Source: Blastomussa wellsi
Taxonomy: Eukaryota > Cnidaria > Anthozoa > Scleractinia > Plerogyridae
NCBI GenBank assembly: GCA_947652115.1
Contig: OX393563.1
Coordinates: forward strand, 1-64,000
Direction: 5' to 3'
DNA: 64,000 nt
Position 1 is the stretch's first letter. Every line of letters begins with the position of its first letter. The notes beneath the pieces are model-generated. The model was given only the letters and a program-made list of their open reading frames with translations. It searched no databases and was not told the DNA's origin. Positions 20,401 to 28,268 of the stretch are shown one piece after another. The translations under genes and the position numbers were made by a program.

Positions 20401-21582
20401 CGAATCGCAATTGACATTCTTGGTCCTTTGCCAGAAACTCCACGAAAGAACAAGTTTATTCTGGTGGTTAGTGATTATTTCACTAAATGGACTGAGAGCT
20501 ACCCATTACCCAATCAAGAGGCCACTACTGTTGCTGAGAAGTTAGTGAACGAGTTCATTTGCCGTTTCGGTGTACCCCGTGAACTTCACAGCGACCAAGG
20601 AAGAAACTTTGATTCAAAGGTGTTTGCTGAAATTTGCAAGTTCTTAGACATCGAGAAGACTCGCACTACTCCACTGCACCCCCAGTCTGACGGACAAGTT
20701 GAACGTTTCAACAGGACACTCGTCGAAATGCTGCGTGGAAAGATTAAGGAAGACCAAAAGGACTGGGATCTTCAGCTTCCAACATGCATGATGGCATATC
20801 GAAGCGCTGTTCATGAGTCGACAGGTGCTTCACCTAATCTCTTAATGCTGGGTAGAGAAGTGGAAGTTCCTTTGGATGTCATTACTGAAACACCTCCTGA
20901 TGCACCGTCCCTCAAGACAGATTATGCCCAAGCAGTTCAAAAGAGATTGGCCAGTGCACATGATTTGGCAAGACGCCATTTAAACAAGGCAGCCACACGC
21001 CAGAAGCGGAACTACGATAAACGGCTAGCTGGAAGGCCATTCGCTGTTGGAGATTCGGTTTGGTTGCACCATGTTCGGAGAAAGAAGGGGCGAAATCCAA
21101 AACTGGACTGCCCGTGGCACGGACCATATCAGGTTGTATCTGTGCTATCAGATGTGACGTATAGAATCCAGAAAAGTCAAAGAGCGAAGCCTAAAGTGAT
21201 CCATGCAGATCGTCTAAAGCCGTACCTTGGACCTGCATTGAAGAGTTGGATTGTAGAGAAGGAAGGGGCTGTTGTGCCTGTTCAATCCCAAGTTGTGGGA
21301 GCTGGAGAAGTTGGGCCTGTTAGTGGCTCTGTCCAGGCTGTACCCGGGGATGGCACGTCGGATGGCAGCGATGCCATGGAGTCCCTGAATCCTGTTTTGT
21401 GCAGCAATCCTGAGGCGACGACAATGGCAGAGGATCCTGATTCTGATGAAGAGAGCTGTGGTAGCGATTCTGTTGTAGAGACACTGCCTCAGACCCAGGC
21501 AGCTACAACAGGTGACAGATCATCGTGCGAGACTGAGAACTGTGATGTTGCTTCATGTGGACAACCTTTGCTGGCTGTATAG
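17443..21582 (+). CDS. pol: Pol polyprotein of retrotransposon 2
   Basis: About 1379 codons in the -1 frame relative to gag; the frames overlap at a run of five G (17443-17447) that could act as the slip site, though it is not a canonical heptamer. Domains in order: retropepsin D-T-G-A, reverse transcriptase with Y-L-D-D, RNase H (D-A-S-D start), integrase HHCC finger, D-D-E core with the H-P-Q-S-D-G-Q-V-E-R signature, then an H-A-D-R-L-K-P motif near the C-terminus, typical of Ty3/Gypsy integrases. No stop or frameshift is seen, so the copy looks coding-competent. Confidence 0.95.
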   Translation, partial: GGYLNESDVGPTTGHDVNNAVQQPSQQELTSDVLMERSQVSNKLRGLYLPGFVGGTRVMWLIDTGAARSILSFKIYDSLPAGAKFSLSTANSAIALADGQQAKTHGLGHVVVRLGTKEFEMHVIVAEVEDEGILGMDFLSQVDSSIDIVKNHVSINGEVFDCCDFKNQPLSSRCMVRRSTLIEPYTEVIVPVTVQKRFATLDPKASQLGMRLLEPCLNSHLQQKGLHVARTLVDVKEDRVVPLRGFNVSDNVFNLAAETVVALAKPVIDVASLEPYEENESVVGQARVMNQCVSGETIERTLPEPLQELLENSTDLTDSETARLKELLYDYQHVFSLTEGDLGTTQMAKHRIETGNVPPIRQQPRRTSPWKHDEIERQVADLLHQGKVTESSSPWSSPVVLVTKKDGSQRLCIDYRQLNAVTVKDDFPLPRVDDSLSALSGSRWFSTLDLASGYWQVAMDASTKEKAAFVTSSGLYEWNVMPFGLCNAPSTFARLMELVLKGLNWKICLIYLDDVIVMAPTFEEELERLKQVFERLAHAGLKLKPKKCYLFQKRVSYLGHVVTEEGITADPVKVEQVRAWPVPENSTEVKSFLGLASYYRRFIPDFSTVAQPLYKLTEARTEFVWTGQCQQAFDSLKGLLTSARVLAYPTREGKFVLDTDASDHGIGAVLSQLQDGVERPIAFASRTLSKSERNYCVTRRELLAIVEFVKQHRHYLQGARFCIRTDHAPLRSVINAKDPEGQLARWIEFLSTFDFEIQYRAGQRHQNADALSRRPCDDRCKWCRGWKSQKQVSFVHVGVQTEAQAPNRDSEQPDSRGGPAGDRCATVKLEPTWTSTFLREQQVADSDLKVIIGWKEAGERKPSWEEVSRQSRAVKALWSQWDRLAFRNGVLCRKWESDMGDQTTDQIVLPENLRQTAFEAHHSHTTASHHGLKKTLSALQSRYYWPGLTSAVHRLVARCHVCGSKKTWGKKRRSPLKQYMVGAPMERIAIDILGPLPETPRKNKFILVVSDYFTKWTESYPLPNQEATTVAEKLVNEFICRFGVPRELHSDQGRNFDSKVFAEICKFLDIEKTRTTPLHPQSDGQVERFNRTLVEMLRGKIKEDQKDWDLQLPTCMMAYRSAVHESTGASPNLLMLGREVEVPLDVITETPPDAPSLKTDYAQAVQKRLASAHDLARRHLNKAATRQKRNYDKRLAGRPFAVGDSVWLHHVRRKKGRNPKLDCPWHGPYQVVSVLSDVTYRIQKSQRAKPKVIHADRLKPYLGPALKSWIVEKEGAVVPVQSQVVGAGEVGPVSGSVQAVPGDGTSDGSDAMESLNPVLCSNPEATTMAEDPDSDEESCGSDSVVETLPQTQAATTGDRSSCETENCDVASCGQPLLAV

Positions 21583-21827
21583 AGCCGTTATGGGAGACAG
21601 CGAAGACCACCCAACCGTTACGGTGATTGGGTGTAACTGAACAGTTGTGAACTTTCAGAGATTTCCTAAGTTTTTATCAATGAAGTTTTGTTTCAAGCGA
21701 TTGCTGAGACTGTTTATGAAATGAACTGGACAGATTTTCTTAGCTGTAACCGTTGTTCTTTGTTCATGTTTTAATTTAGTTATTGAGATTGTTACACTGG
21801 GGACAGTGCTCATAAAGGGGGGAGTAG

Positions 21828-21965
21828 TGTAGCGCAAGCTGATTGCCCAGGGGTACTCCCCTGAGTGACTTGTGGGTCACGTGACTCATCTGTAGAGCAT
21901 GTGCTCGAGTAGTGTTGATTAAAAGAGTTTTTAACGCCATGTTTACTGTGAATTCCGGCGTTACA
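21828..21965 (+). repeat. Right LTR of retrotransposon 2
   Basis: 138 bp, one mismatch to 16065-16202, preceded by the G-rich purine tract at about 21814-21824. Confidence 0.95.
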
Positions 21966-22345
21966 ATACTATGAGGCCAGAACTCCAACCTGGATGAACC
22001 AGAAAGGATATATAACACTTGCCTAAACTTCAAAATAATGTGCAAGGCAAAACCTAATTCACGTTATATATCCCAGAAGCATTCAGGCATACTATGAGGC
22101 CAGAACTCCAACCTGGGTGAACCAGAAAGGATATATAACATTTGACAAAACTTCAATATACAGAAATGTGCGACGTAAAACAGAATTCATGTTATATATC
22201 CCAGAAGCACTCAGGCATACTATGATACTAGAACTCCAGCCTGGGTGAACCAGAAAGGATATACAACACTTGCCTAAACTTCCGTATAATGGGCGACGCA
22301 AAACCTAATTCATGTTATATATCCCAGAAGCACTCAGGGATACTG
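21966..22345. repeat. 123-bp satellite, right part
   Basis: About three more units (ttatatatcccagaag at 22064, 22192 and 22315), continuing the array interrupted at 16064. Confidence 0.9.
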
Positions 22346-23740
22346 CAATGTCAGGACTCCAATGTGGACTCCAACTTCAGAACTGGAATAACACCAATCA
22401 TGACTTGCTGCGTAGTACCTGTGGAGGCAAATGCATGAAAGAACATGAATATTGTTCCATGCCCATGTACTTAAAGTTCCATGAAGGGTTACATGTATAG
22501 TGAATACAAAATAATATATCTCTGGCAACCCCAAGGATGAAAACCAAAATATTTAATGAGATCAAATCAAAGGAAAAGAGAAAATAAAGAAAATTATATA
22601 TTTTATGATTACCAATAAATTATGACCTCGAGTGCATTTTTTAATCAGATTTAATACATTATTAAAAAGAATTGCCAAGTCAAGTGTAAACTCAAAAAAG
22701 CAGATTCATGAAAAGTTCAATTTTAATTGAACAAACTGAGCCCACTTATGATGAAAAAAATCATTCATAGATTAATCTTCAATAATTATCAGCACAACAT
22801 CAACATATTAAATTTTTTACCTTCATCCCAACTTTGTTAGTTCAGCAACGTTTGCCAACCTTGGTCTTAGATATTTATATTTTGGATATCCTGTGAGCTC
22901 AAGATCGATCTTCAATCCATTGTAAACGTACACTGTTTGTTCAGGCTCACGATTTTCGTGATCGCTAATATCACGTGCGCTTGTTGCATCTTGTTCCATC
23001 TGTTCCTGTTTGACGATCTTGAGCGATCGTTTAGGCTACTAATCCTGTCCACCAGTCAGACGAAGAATTGCAGAAACAACGTCGAACGACGAGGCTATTG
23101 ATTCCTCTTCCTTGTGCACTACGTACACGTAGATCGAAAATCCCGCCATTTTGTGACCTTTTGTAGGCTAACGAGCTTGCAAACCTCGACAACGATGGGC
23201 TGGTTGATACAAATTTCCCCACAATAACACCATAGTTTTTGGATTAAAGAGATATCTGGCCTGTTCCTTGAATCACCTGTGCAGTGCTGTAGTTCGAATT
23301 CAATTAATTCTTCGAACACGGCACTCGATCGAAATAAAATCCTGGCTGTTGCCATCGCATTTGTGAAATCCAAATTTGTGGGAGTTCGAAAGCCCGGTGT
23401 CAACTCATAATTGCCGAAAAACCGCAAACCAAAGGCGATGACAGGAACTTAACCGACCTATGGCGTCACTACATAGCAACCGGACCGAACGAATATTTGA
23501 ACTTCCGGTTATCTCTGGCTCGTGATGCACGTGGGAGGTTCCTGGCCACAGACTACACAGCATGAAGGTAAATTTCCACAAGACATTGACTGATAAAATA
23601 AAACAAAAATCAAAAAAAAAATAGTAATGCAATAAAATGTTCCATCAACGGTCCATAAAATGTTCAATAAAATGTAGATTAACGGTCCATAAAATGTTCC
23701 ATCAAGTGGTGACGCCATAAAATTCTGAAATGTTCCACAA
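22346..23740. other. Non-coding stretch between satellite and viral gene block
   Basis: AT-rich to 22830, then a more mixed region to about 23570. I see no Polinton gene and no inverted repeat here. aaaatgttcc/ggtccataaaatg short repeats lie at 23630-23720. This is where an intact element would be expected to have left-arm sequence or its end. Confidence 0.5.
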
Positions 23741-24013
23741 TTAAGAGTTCAATTTATCGAAGGCCTCTGCCCATCTCAGCAAATCGACCCACAAAGAAAG
23801 CACTTCAGGGTCATCTGAAGTAGCATCCCAGGATATCTGAATTATCCTATCAAGGAACCACGGCCCATCTTCAATCAGATCAACCATGTCTTGGTAACGG
23901 GTACCTTTGCAATTTTTTTTATCTGCGTCCAACTTCCATTCCATCAAAGCAGTCGCTTCTTCATATGTGTCCAACAATAGTTGTTTCTCTATCCTCACGC
24001 TTGATTCACTCAT
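23741..24013 (-). CDS. Hypothetical small acidic protein, last viral gene
   Basis: About 90 aa from ATG 24013. Not recognised. It is Glu/Asp-rich with two predicted helices and a Trp-rich C-terminal half; no Cys pairs or membrane segment. A TATA-type promoter (rc of 24051-24060, AAAGTATATA) sits about 40 bases upstream of the ATG, resembling the AAAGTATA boxes near 38090 and 38275, so it is probably transcribed on its own. It is separated by about 200 bp from the phospholipase-like gene. Confidence 0.6.
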   Translation of the reverse strand: MSESSVRIEKQLLLDTYEEATALMEWKLDADKKNCKGTRYQDMVDLIEDGPWFLDRIIQISWDATSDDPEVLSLWVDLLRWAEAFDKLNS

Positions 24014-24045
24014 CTTCAAAGGGTAACTGATGATATGGGATGGAA

Positions 24046-24062
24046 AGTCTTATATACTTTCA
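24046..24062 (-). promoter_or_regulatory. TATA-type promoter of the 23741-24013 gene
   Basis: Minus-strand TTGAAAGTATATAAGAC-type box about 40 bases before the ATG. It shares GAAAGTATA with the other two viral TATA boxes. Confidence 0.55.
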
Positions 24063-24226
24063 AAACAGGTCACGTGATAGCAAGGGTATGGGGATGGGGG
24101 GCTATCCCCCTCATGAGAGGTTCAACACACTCTATAAGGAACTCACTTGTTGAAGAACAAATTTGTTAATTGCAAACGATGTAAATATTTTTTTCGAACT
24201 ACAACAATTGTCAATAAAAGACTTTA

Positions 24227-24592
24227 TTACAACTTGAGTTTTTTCTTGGCTTGCATGATACGTCTCACGATACGTTCTGTCATGGTTTTCTTGCCGGGTA
24301 ACTTGTTGATCGCACTTATCATCTTAGCGTCCGCTACCCACTTGTCTTGTAGGTTCTTGGCACGAGAATAATCGATGTCGTGGGTTCTTGCAATCCGATC
24401 CAGACGATTGATGCCCTTGTCGCCTCGTTTGAGTCTCTTTTTCAAATGAGTGCCAGGTCCCATGAACTGATATCCGGGCCAATGAAATTCCATGCCGGTT
24501 TTTGCCAGTAACTTCTGGATGTCGAATCCCCCTCCACTAGTCGTCGTCTTCCTCTTCCTCGTACGACTCTTCTTCTTCGTCGGTTTCGTCAT
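24227..24592 (-). CDS. Phospholipase A2-like (parvovirus VP1u-type) virion protein
   Basis: 121 aa. A basic N-terminus (Lys/Arg residues 5-15, nuclear-signal-like) precedes a PLA2-like core: Y41-x-F-M-G45-P-G47 matches the calcium-binding loop and T-H71-D72-x-x-Y75 matches the catalytic His-Asp motif of the viral phospholipase family (Pfam Phospholip_A2_4). In parvoviruses this domain opens endosomal membranes during entry; a similar role here is inference. The start overlaps the 3' end of the upstream gene by 56 bases. No break is seen. Confidence 0.75.
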   Translation of the reverse strand: MTKPTKKKSRTRKRKTTTSGGGFDIQKLLAKTGMEFHWPGYQFMGPGTHLKKRLKRGDKGINRLDRIARTHDIDYSRAKNLQDKWVADAKMISAINKLPGKKTMTERIVRRIMQAKKKLKL

Positions 24593-25202
24593 ACTCGGGC
24601 TCTAAAGGACGTCTCAGTTTCTTGCCTTTGTGCCAATCTTCCCACTCGGGTGCTGGTTTCAATCGCTCGGCTTCTGTTTTTCTCTTCCTCTTAAACAGAC
24701 CTGTCAGTTTTTCTTTGAAAGTCGTTTTTGGTGGTCCTTGGTCTGCGTGGGACGTGGACGGTGTGGCAGGTTGTCGTTTGTTCGTTTTTTTGCGTGGAAC
24801 TGATTTGGATTGCGTCGAGGATTCCTTTTTAACGACTACGGCGGGCGTTGCTGCTGTTGCTGCTGCAGCAGCTGTCGCCTTGTTGGCTTTGACGATTTGT
24901 TTCAACACGTTTTCCAAGGGAGCGTTTAAGAGCACGTCGTCGTCGTCGTCGTCATCGTCGGGTGCACTGCGAACGGTCACGGGTCCTCCTCGGATGCGTC
25001 GGCCGAGTTTACCCACTTCCTTGGCAATCGGTTTGGTTTTCTTCACGGCCAGACCCGGAGGTAAGTGTTTCTCCAACAATTGTTTCTCGGCAGACAATCG
25101 AGCCGCCTTGTTCAATAGCGCGCTCTGTGTCAACTTGCCTTTGTAGTGGTTCGTCAATCGGTCGAACTCCGAGGACGGGATCATGAGCACTTCTCGCGTC
25201 AT
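24537..25202 (-). CDS. Virion-like protein with YKG-LT motif and acidic tail
   Basis: About 221 aa from ATG 25202. The N-terminus (L-T-N-H-Y-K-G-K-L-T, then A-L-L-N-K-A-A-R-L) resembles a conserved protein of Polinton/adintovirus genomes; its function is not established. The middle has a run of Asp and Ala-rich linkers, then a Lys/Arg-rich patch (about 165-180), then a C-terminal acidic run of Asp/Glu. Composition suggests a structural or DNA-associated protein. It overlaps both neighbours. Confidence 0.65.
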   Translation of the reverse strand: MTREVLMIPSSEFDRLTNHYKGKLTQSALLNKAARLSAEKQLLEKHLPPGLAVKKTKPIAKEVGKLGRRIRGGPVTVRSAPDDDDDDDDVLLNAPLENVLKQIVKANKATAAAAATAATPAVVVKKESSTQSKSVPRKKTNKRQPATPSTSHADQGPPKTTFKEKLTGLFKRKRKTEAERLKPAPEWEDWHKGKKLRRPLEPEYDETDEEEESYEEEEDDD

Positions 25203-25440
25203 CGGCACACTCCTGGCACAACTCGCGCGTTTTACCTTCGGCGACGACTCTGCAATCGGGACACAAACGTTCGTCCGCGTACTTCCAGGAGGTGTGTTGG
25301 CGGCGTAGATCGTGGTAGGCTTTATACCAATGGTCTCTGTTTTCTTCCACGCGTTCCAAACGTTCTCGTAGCTCTCTCGTTTCCGACAATAGGTAGGCCA
25401 CGCGTTGCTTCCACCCTTTTAACCGCTCTTGCAGTGACAT
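25009..25440 (-). CDS. Coiled-coil protein with CxxC zinc-binding patch
   Basis: About 143 aa from ATG 25440. Residues about 5-60 form a charged coiled coil; then C-P-D-C and C-Q-E-C pairs about 15 residues apart suggest one zinc site. The C-terminal 65 residues overlap the next gene in another frame, so the 3' part may be a by-product or the result of a frameshift. Not recognised as a known family. Confidence 0.5.
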   Translation of the reverse strand: MSLQERLKGWKQRVAYLLSETRELRERLERVEENRDHWYKAYHDLRRQHTSWKYADERLCPDCRVVAEGKTRELCQECADDARSAHDPVLGVRPIDEPLQRQVDTERAIEQGGSIVCRETIVGETLTSGSGREENQTDCQGSG

Positions 25441-25487
25441 GCTTTGAAGACGTTGCGTAGACCGTTCCAAAACCCGCTGCCTTGTTG

Positions 25488-25748
25488 CTACAACAGTTGT
25501 TCGCGTCGTCGTTTGACCGAGTGTTTGCGTTTGGCCAGTTCGCGTAGTTTTGTTTTATGAGGTCGTAACTTCTGTATCGCCCGTTCGCTCACCGGGATGT
25601 TTCTCTTGAGCAGATTCAAGACCATTTCGCTGACGGCGTTGATCTGATCGGCATTGGCGTGCATCAACATGTCTTGTCGCCTGTACCGGTCCGCCTCGTT
25701 CAGGATGGACGTCAGGAAACGTTTCTCCTTACGTAACAGTCTCATCAT
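25488..25748 (-). CDS. Small conserved Polinton protein (NADQIN...LRPHK)
   Basis: About 86 aa from ATG 25748. The H-A-N-A-D-Q-I-N-A-V segment followed by I-P-V-S and L-R-P-H-K, with a basic tail, recurs in Polinton/adintovirus genomes next to capsid genes, as I recall; its job is not known. It is helical and basic. The start overlaps the end of the upstream basic peptide gene. Confidence 0.6.
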   Translation of the reverse strand: MMRLLRKEKRFLTSILNEADRYRRQDMLMHANADQINAVSEMVLNLLKRNIPVSERAIQKLRPHKTKLRELAKRKHSVKRRREQLL

Positions 25749-25927
25749 ACTTCCCACGGAGCAGAGCGTCTTTTGTAACTACCCGTGACACCCTTGGCAC
25801 CCATTCTTTTATACCTCTTGTCCTTTCCGAGTTTGTACCCAATCGTCGCAGCGTTCTTGAGTATACTGAGCAATGCACCGCCTCGTTGTCGTCTTCTGCG
25901 TCGTGTTTTAGTCCTCCTCCTTTTCAT
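25745..25927 (-). CDS. Tiny Arg-rich virion peptide (pX-like)
   Basis: 60 aa: nine Arg and three Lys in the first 15 residues, then R-G-G-A-L-L and a short amphipathic stretch with G-Y-K-L. The layout, basic patch then R/K-G-G and hydrophobic segment, resembles adenovirus core peptide X precursors. A DNA-condensing or membrane-active role is inferred. Start ATG 25927 overlaps the stop of the next upstream gene. Confidence 0.6.
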   Translation of the reverse strand: MKRRRTKTRRRRRQRGGALLSILKNAATIGYKLGKDKRYKRMGAKGVTGSYKRRSAPWEV

Positions 25928-26208
25928 CTCAGAAAACCTTTTACGATGCGCGAGATGACTTTGGCCTGTTTCTTGGCTCCAGAACTCAATTGGGACCGCG
26001 TGAGGGGTTTTCGTTTTCTTTTTCTTCTTCTTTCTAACGCCTCCAATCCTTTTTTCGCACCGTACCCTGCAGCTCCGGACAGAGCACCCGCTGCTATGGC
26101 CTTTCCTCCGGCCACCAAAGCTGGAATGAGTGCCGCAAGGGGAAAGAGTCCTCCTTTTTGTCTCTTTCGCGTTGTTCTTCTACCACGAGCTGTTCGTCTC
26201 CCCTTCAT
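25924..26208 (-). CDS. Small basic virion protein with KGG-hydrophobic segment (pX-like)
   Basis: 94 aa. Arg-rich start, then K-R-Q-K-G-G followed by a 30-residue Ala/Gly/Leu segment long enough to span or insert in a membrane, then a second basic region. It has the same plan as the 25745 gene next to it, suggesting an old duplication. Adenovirus pX has a comparable basic-GG-hydrophobic plan; the assignment is by analogy. Confidence 0.65.
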   Translation of the reverse strand: MKGRRTARGRRTTRKRQKGGLFPLAALIPALVAGGKAIAAGALSGAAGYGAKKGLEALERRRKRKRKPLTRSQLSSGAKKQAKVISRIVKGFLR

Positions 26209-26223
26209 TGCCGAAACTGATTC

Positions 26224-26751
26224 TCACACCGTCGTGCTCTCGCCTTTATCCACGTGATCGTAACGAAATGTTTTTTCGTAGTCTCGAATGCACTTGTCGG
26301 ACACGGGCGGGGTGAAATCGGTGATGGTGTCGTCCAAGGTTTGCATCTTGATTAAGAATCCGTCCAACTCGTCCATGGGGAGACCTCGTGCGTAGGTTCT
26401 CAACTCGATTAACGTCTTGTCGTAGGTGGTGTAGGCAAAACGACACATGTCGACTTTGAACGAAAACTTTTTGAAATCGTTCAATCCCTTGACCACGGTA
26501 CCTGCCGCCGACAAACAAGCGATCAGGATACTGTTTTCCAACACAGAACCCACGACGATTCCTGCTGCCACTACGATTAAAGCCAACGCGTTCAAACAAC
26601 CGTGACACCGTTTGAAATGGTAAAACATCTGACGATGACACCACCACTGACGATGGTAAAACGCAAAGAGTCCGTCCAACTTGTACAATAATTTGCGGTC
26701 CAAGGGGCACTTGGCGTGGGTCCCGTTCAAGAGTGAGACCTGTCGTTCCAT
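26224..26751 (-). CDS. Two-transmembrane protein, SLATT-like
   Basis: 175 aa. A His/Trp/Tyr-rich stretch (about 28-50) is followed by two hydrophobic helices (about 53-72 and 76-92) and then a helix with T-x-x-D-K-T-L-I-E-L. Helix, two close membrane spans, helix with a conserved Tyr matches the general layout of SLATT domains, which are predicted pore-forming effectors; this is my inference from layout only. It sits in the virion-gene block between a basic peptide gene and a Ser-rich gene, with nearly no spacing. It could simply be a membrane or egress protein. Confidence 0.6.
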   Translation of the reverse strand: MERQVSLLNGTHAKCPLDRKLLYKLDGLFAFYHRQWWCHRQMFYHFKRCHGCLNALALIVVAAGIVVGSVLENSILIACLSAAGTVVKGLNDFKKFSFKVDMCRFAYTTYDKTLIELRTYARGLPMDELDGFLIKMQTLDDTITDFTPPVSDKCIRDYEKTFRYDHVDKGESTTV

Positions 26752-26752
26752 C

Positions 26753-27346
26753 TCAATCGCTCACTCGCGTAGAAGTGCGTCGCACGCTGGGTCTGCCTCC
26801 ATCTTTGTAGGTCGTGGTGATGGTGTTGGTGGTCGTGATGCCTGCGATGCGTCGTCCAGCTGCCGATTGACTTTGATCGTTTAACAACAGTTGTAATTGT
26901 CGCTGCAAGTCGTCTTGATTCATTCTCGGCGGTCTTCTAGGTGTATTGTTGTTGCTGCTGCTGCTGCTACTCGAGGGAAGACGCCTACGAGGGCTCTTGT
27001 GCGGGACCGTGGGTCTCGCGGGTTGTGTACCTACGCCTGCCGGAGAAGGAGTCGAGAAAACGGGAGCGGGTGGAGAACCTACGCCAGGCGTGCCGTAGGC
27101 GTTTTGCATCATCTGGTCCACGTGTGCGGGACTCAAGGCAGCCATGATGTCTTGGTCTCGTAGGTCGTCCATGGCCTGCAACTGTTGACGATCCACTGCA
27201 GACGGATCCAAACGATCCAAATCGAAGGTGTCGATGGGATGAGGGCTCAAAGGCGACATGTTTAACGCCATGTGAATGAGGTCTCCCATCGACGGTACGT
27301 CGGGAGATCTGCCCACGCCCACCGAAGGTAACACTTCCTCAGCCAT
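26753..27346 (-). CDS. Hypothetical Pro/Ser-rich protein
   Basis: 197 aa. Low-complexity Pro/Ser/Thr and Asn runs (a Ser run near residue 128) with short conserved-looking helices around D-R-Q-Q-L-Q and D-D-L-Q-R-Q-L-Q. No domain recognised. It overlaps the upstream gene by 8 bases and ends two bases before the next start, so it fits the compact virion operon-like block. Confidence 0.55.
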   Translation of the reverse strand: MAEEVLPSVGVGRSPDVPSMGDLIHMALNMSPLSPHPIDTFDLDRLDPSAVDRQQLQAMDDLRDQDIMAALSPAHVDQMMQNAYGTPGVGSPPAPVFSTPSPAGVGTQPARPTVPHKSPRRRLPSSSSSSSNNNTPRRPPRMNQDDLQRQLQLLLNDQSQSAAGRRIAGITTTNTITTTYKDGGRPSVRRTSTRVSD

Positions 27347-27578
27347 CGCGTAACGAGTGAATCAATTCTCTGAAGTGAGTCTCGTTATATGCTCGTACCA
27401 GATTGTCCACGTCCTCCCACGTCTTACACGTCGTCACCAATCGCGTCATGGCGTCGCGATCCATGTCGTCGGGCCTCATCTGGCTCAAGTGTCGCCTGCA
27501 TCGGTGCAGGAACCTGCACCACGACACGTCGCGTAGCTGCATCAGGCACGTGATGAAAGAACGATAGTTATGGGTCAT
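27339..27578 (-). CDS. Small hypothetical protein
   Basis: 79 aa, helical, with several His, Arg and Cys in the first 35 residues. Not recognised. Its start overlaps the ATPase 3' end by 11 bases and its end overlaps the next gene by 8 bases, supporting a real gene in a tightly packed series. Confidence 0.55.
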   Translation of the reverse strand: MTHNYRSFITCLMQLRDVSWCRFLHRCRRHLSQMRPDDMDRDAMTRLVTTCKTWEDVDNLVRAYNETHFRELIHSLRDG

Positions 27579-28230
27579 CGTCTTCTTCGAACTGATAACA
27601 TCGCACGTATCCCTCGTCTTTTAACAAGTGGCTGAGGAGTCGTCGATCGTCGCTGCTGGCAGGATGCAAGTCCAAGACCATGTAACCGAAAGGCTTGTCC
27701 GTCACTCGTCTGTACCTGTCGTGCACGTCTTTCCACTTATTCGGAAACGCTTGAAGCACCAAGTTTCGAAATCCCAATTGGTCGCGAGGGTTCTTGAACG
27801 CTACAACGTAATGCGCGTTTCTGGAAATGCTCTTGGCGTACTTGCCGGGCGGGAACATGTCTTGACACAAGTACAACACTGTGATGTTTTGATGATGAGA
27901 GTGTTTGGTGAATAGATCGAGCACGCGTTTGTCGCTGCCTCCTTCGTCCATCAAATCGTCCATCACCAGTACATCTCCTTTGGGAAACCACTTTTTCAAA
28001 TCGTTCGTGTCTGGAATGCCTTCGTGGAATTTGATGCCTCTTCGCTGCATGTCCTCGAATTTGTCCTGCCACGCGCCGTAACAGTATCGTACGACCTGGG
28101 GAGACGACCCGAACAAGTCGGCGTTTTCCGTCAAGAGTTTGGAAGTGAAGACCGTCTTACCGCAGCCCGACGGTCCCACGATCAAGATGCTGCACGGAAA
28201 GTTGAAGGTGAACGCGTCTCCTCGATCCAT
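27568..28230 (-). CDS. DNA-packaging ATPase (FtsK/HerA, A32-like)
   Basis: 220 aa, starting at ATG 28230. Walker A is G19-P-S-G-C-G-K25-T and Walker B is V87-L-V-M-D-D92-L, followed by a region with H-x-x-I-T-V-L-Y-L-C-Q-D typical of sensor strands in the A32/Polinton packaging ATPases. Known members pump genome DNA into preformed capsids. Length is typical. No break is visible, in contrast to the protease just upstream. About 38 bases separate them. Confidence 0.9.
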   Translation of the reverse strand: MDRGDAFTFNFPCSILIVGPSGCGKTVFTSKLLTENADLFGSSPQVVRYCYGAWQDKFEDMQRRGIKFHEGIPDTNDLKKWFPKGDVLVMDDLMDEGGSDKRVLDLFTKHSHHQNITVLYLCQDMFPPGKYAKSISRNAHYVVAFKNPRDQLGFRNLVLQAFPNKWKDVHDRYRRVTDKPFGYMVLDLHPASSDDRRLLSHLLKDEGYVRCYQFEEDDDP

Positions 28231-28268
28231 GGATACAGAGTGACTACAGGGTTCGTTTTCACACCTCT

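Larger units (their letters stand above)
16065..21965 (+). mobile_element. LTR retrotransposon 2 (Ty3/Gypsy), intact
   Basis: 138-bp LTRs (TGTAG...TTACA) with one mismatch flank gag and pol in a -1 relation. Candidate primer site TGGTGGCAGCGGTG follows the left LTR and the purine tract aaaggggggag precedes the right one. The flanks ATAG (16061-16064) and ATAC (21966-21969) are a near-match target duplication. It inserted into the 123-bp satellite. Confidence 0.95.

Noticed and set aside
22334..23632. Minus-strand open frames of 60-100 codons
   Set aside because: No homology, no start context, satellite or AT-rich sequence.
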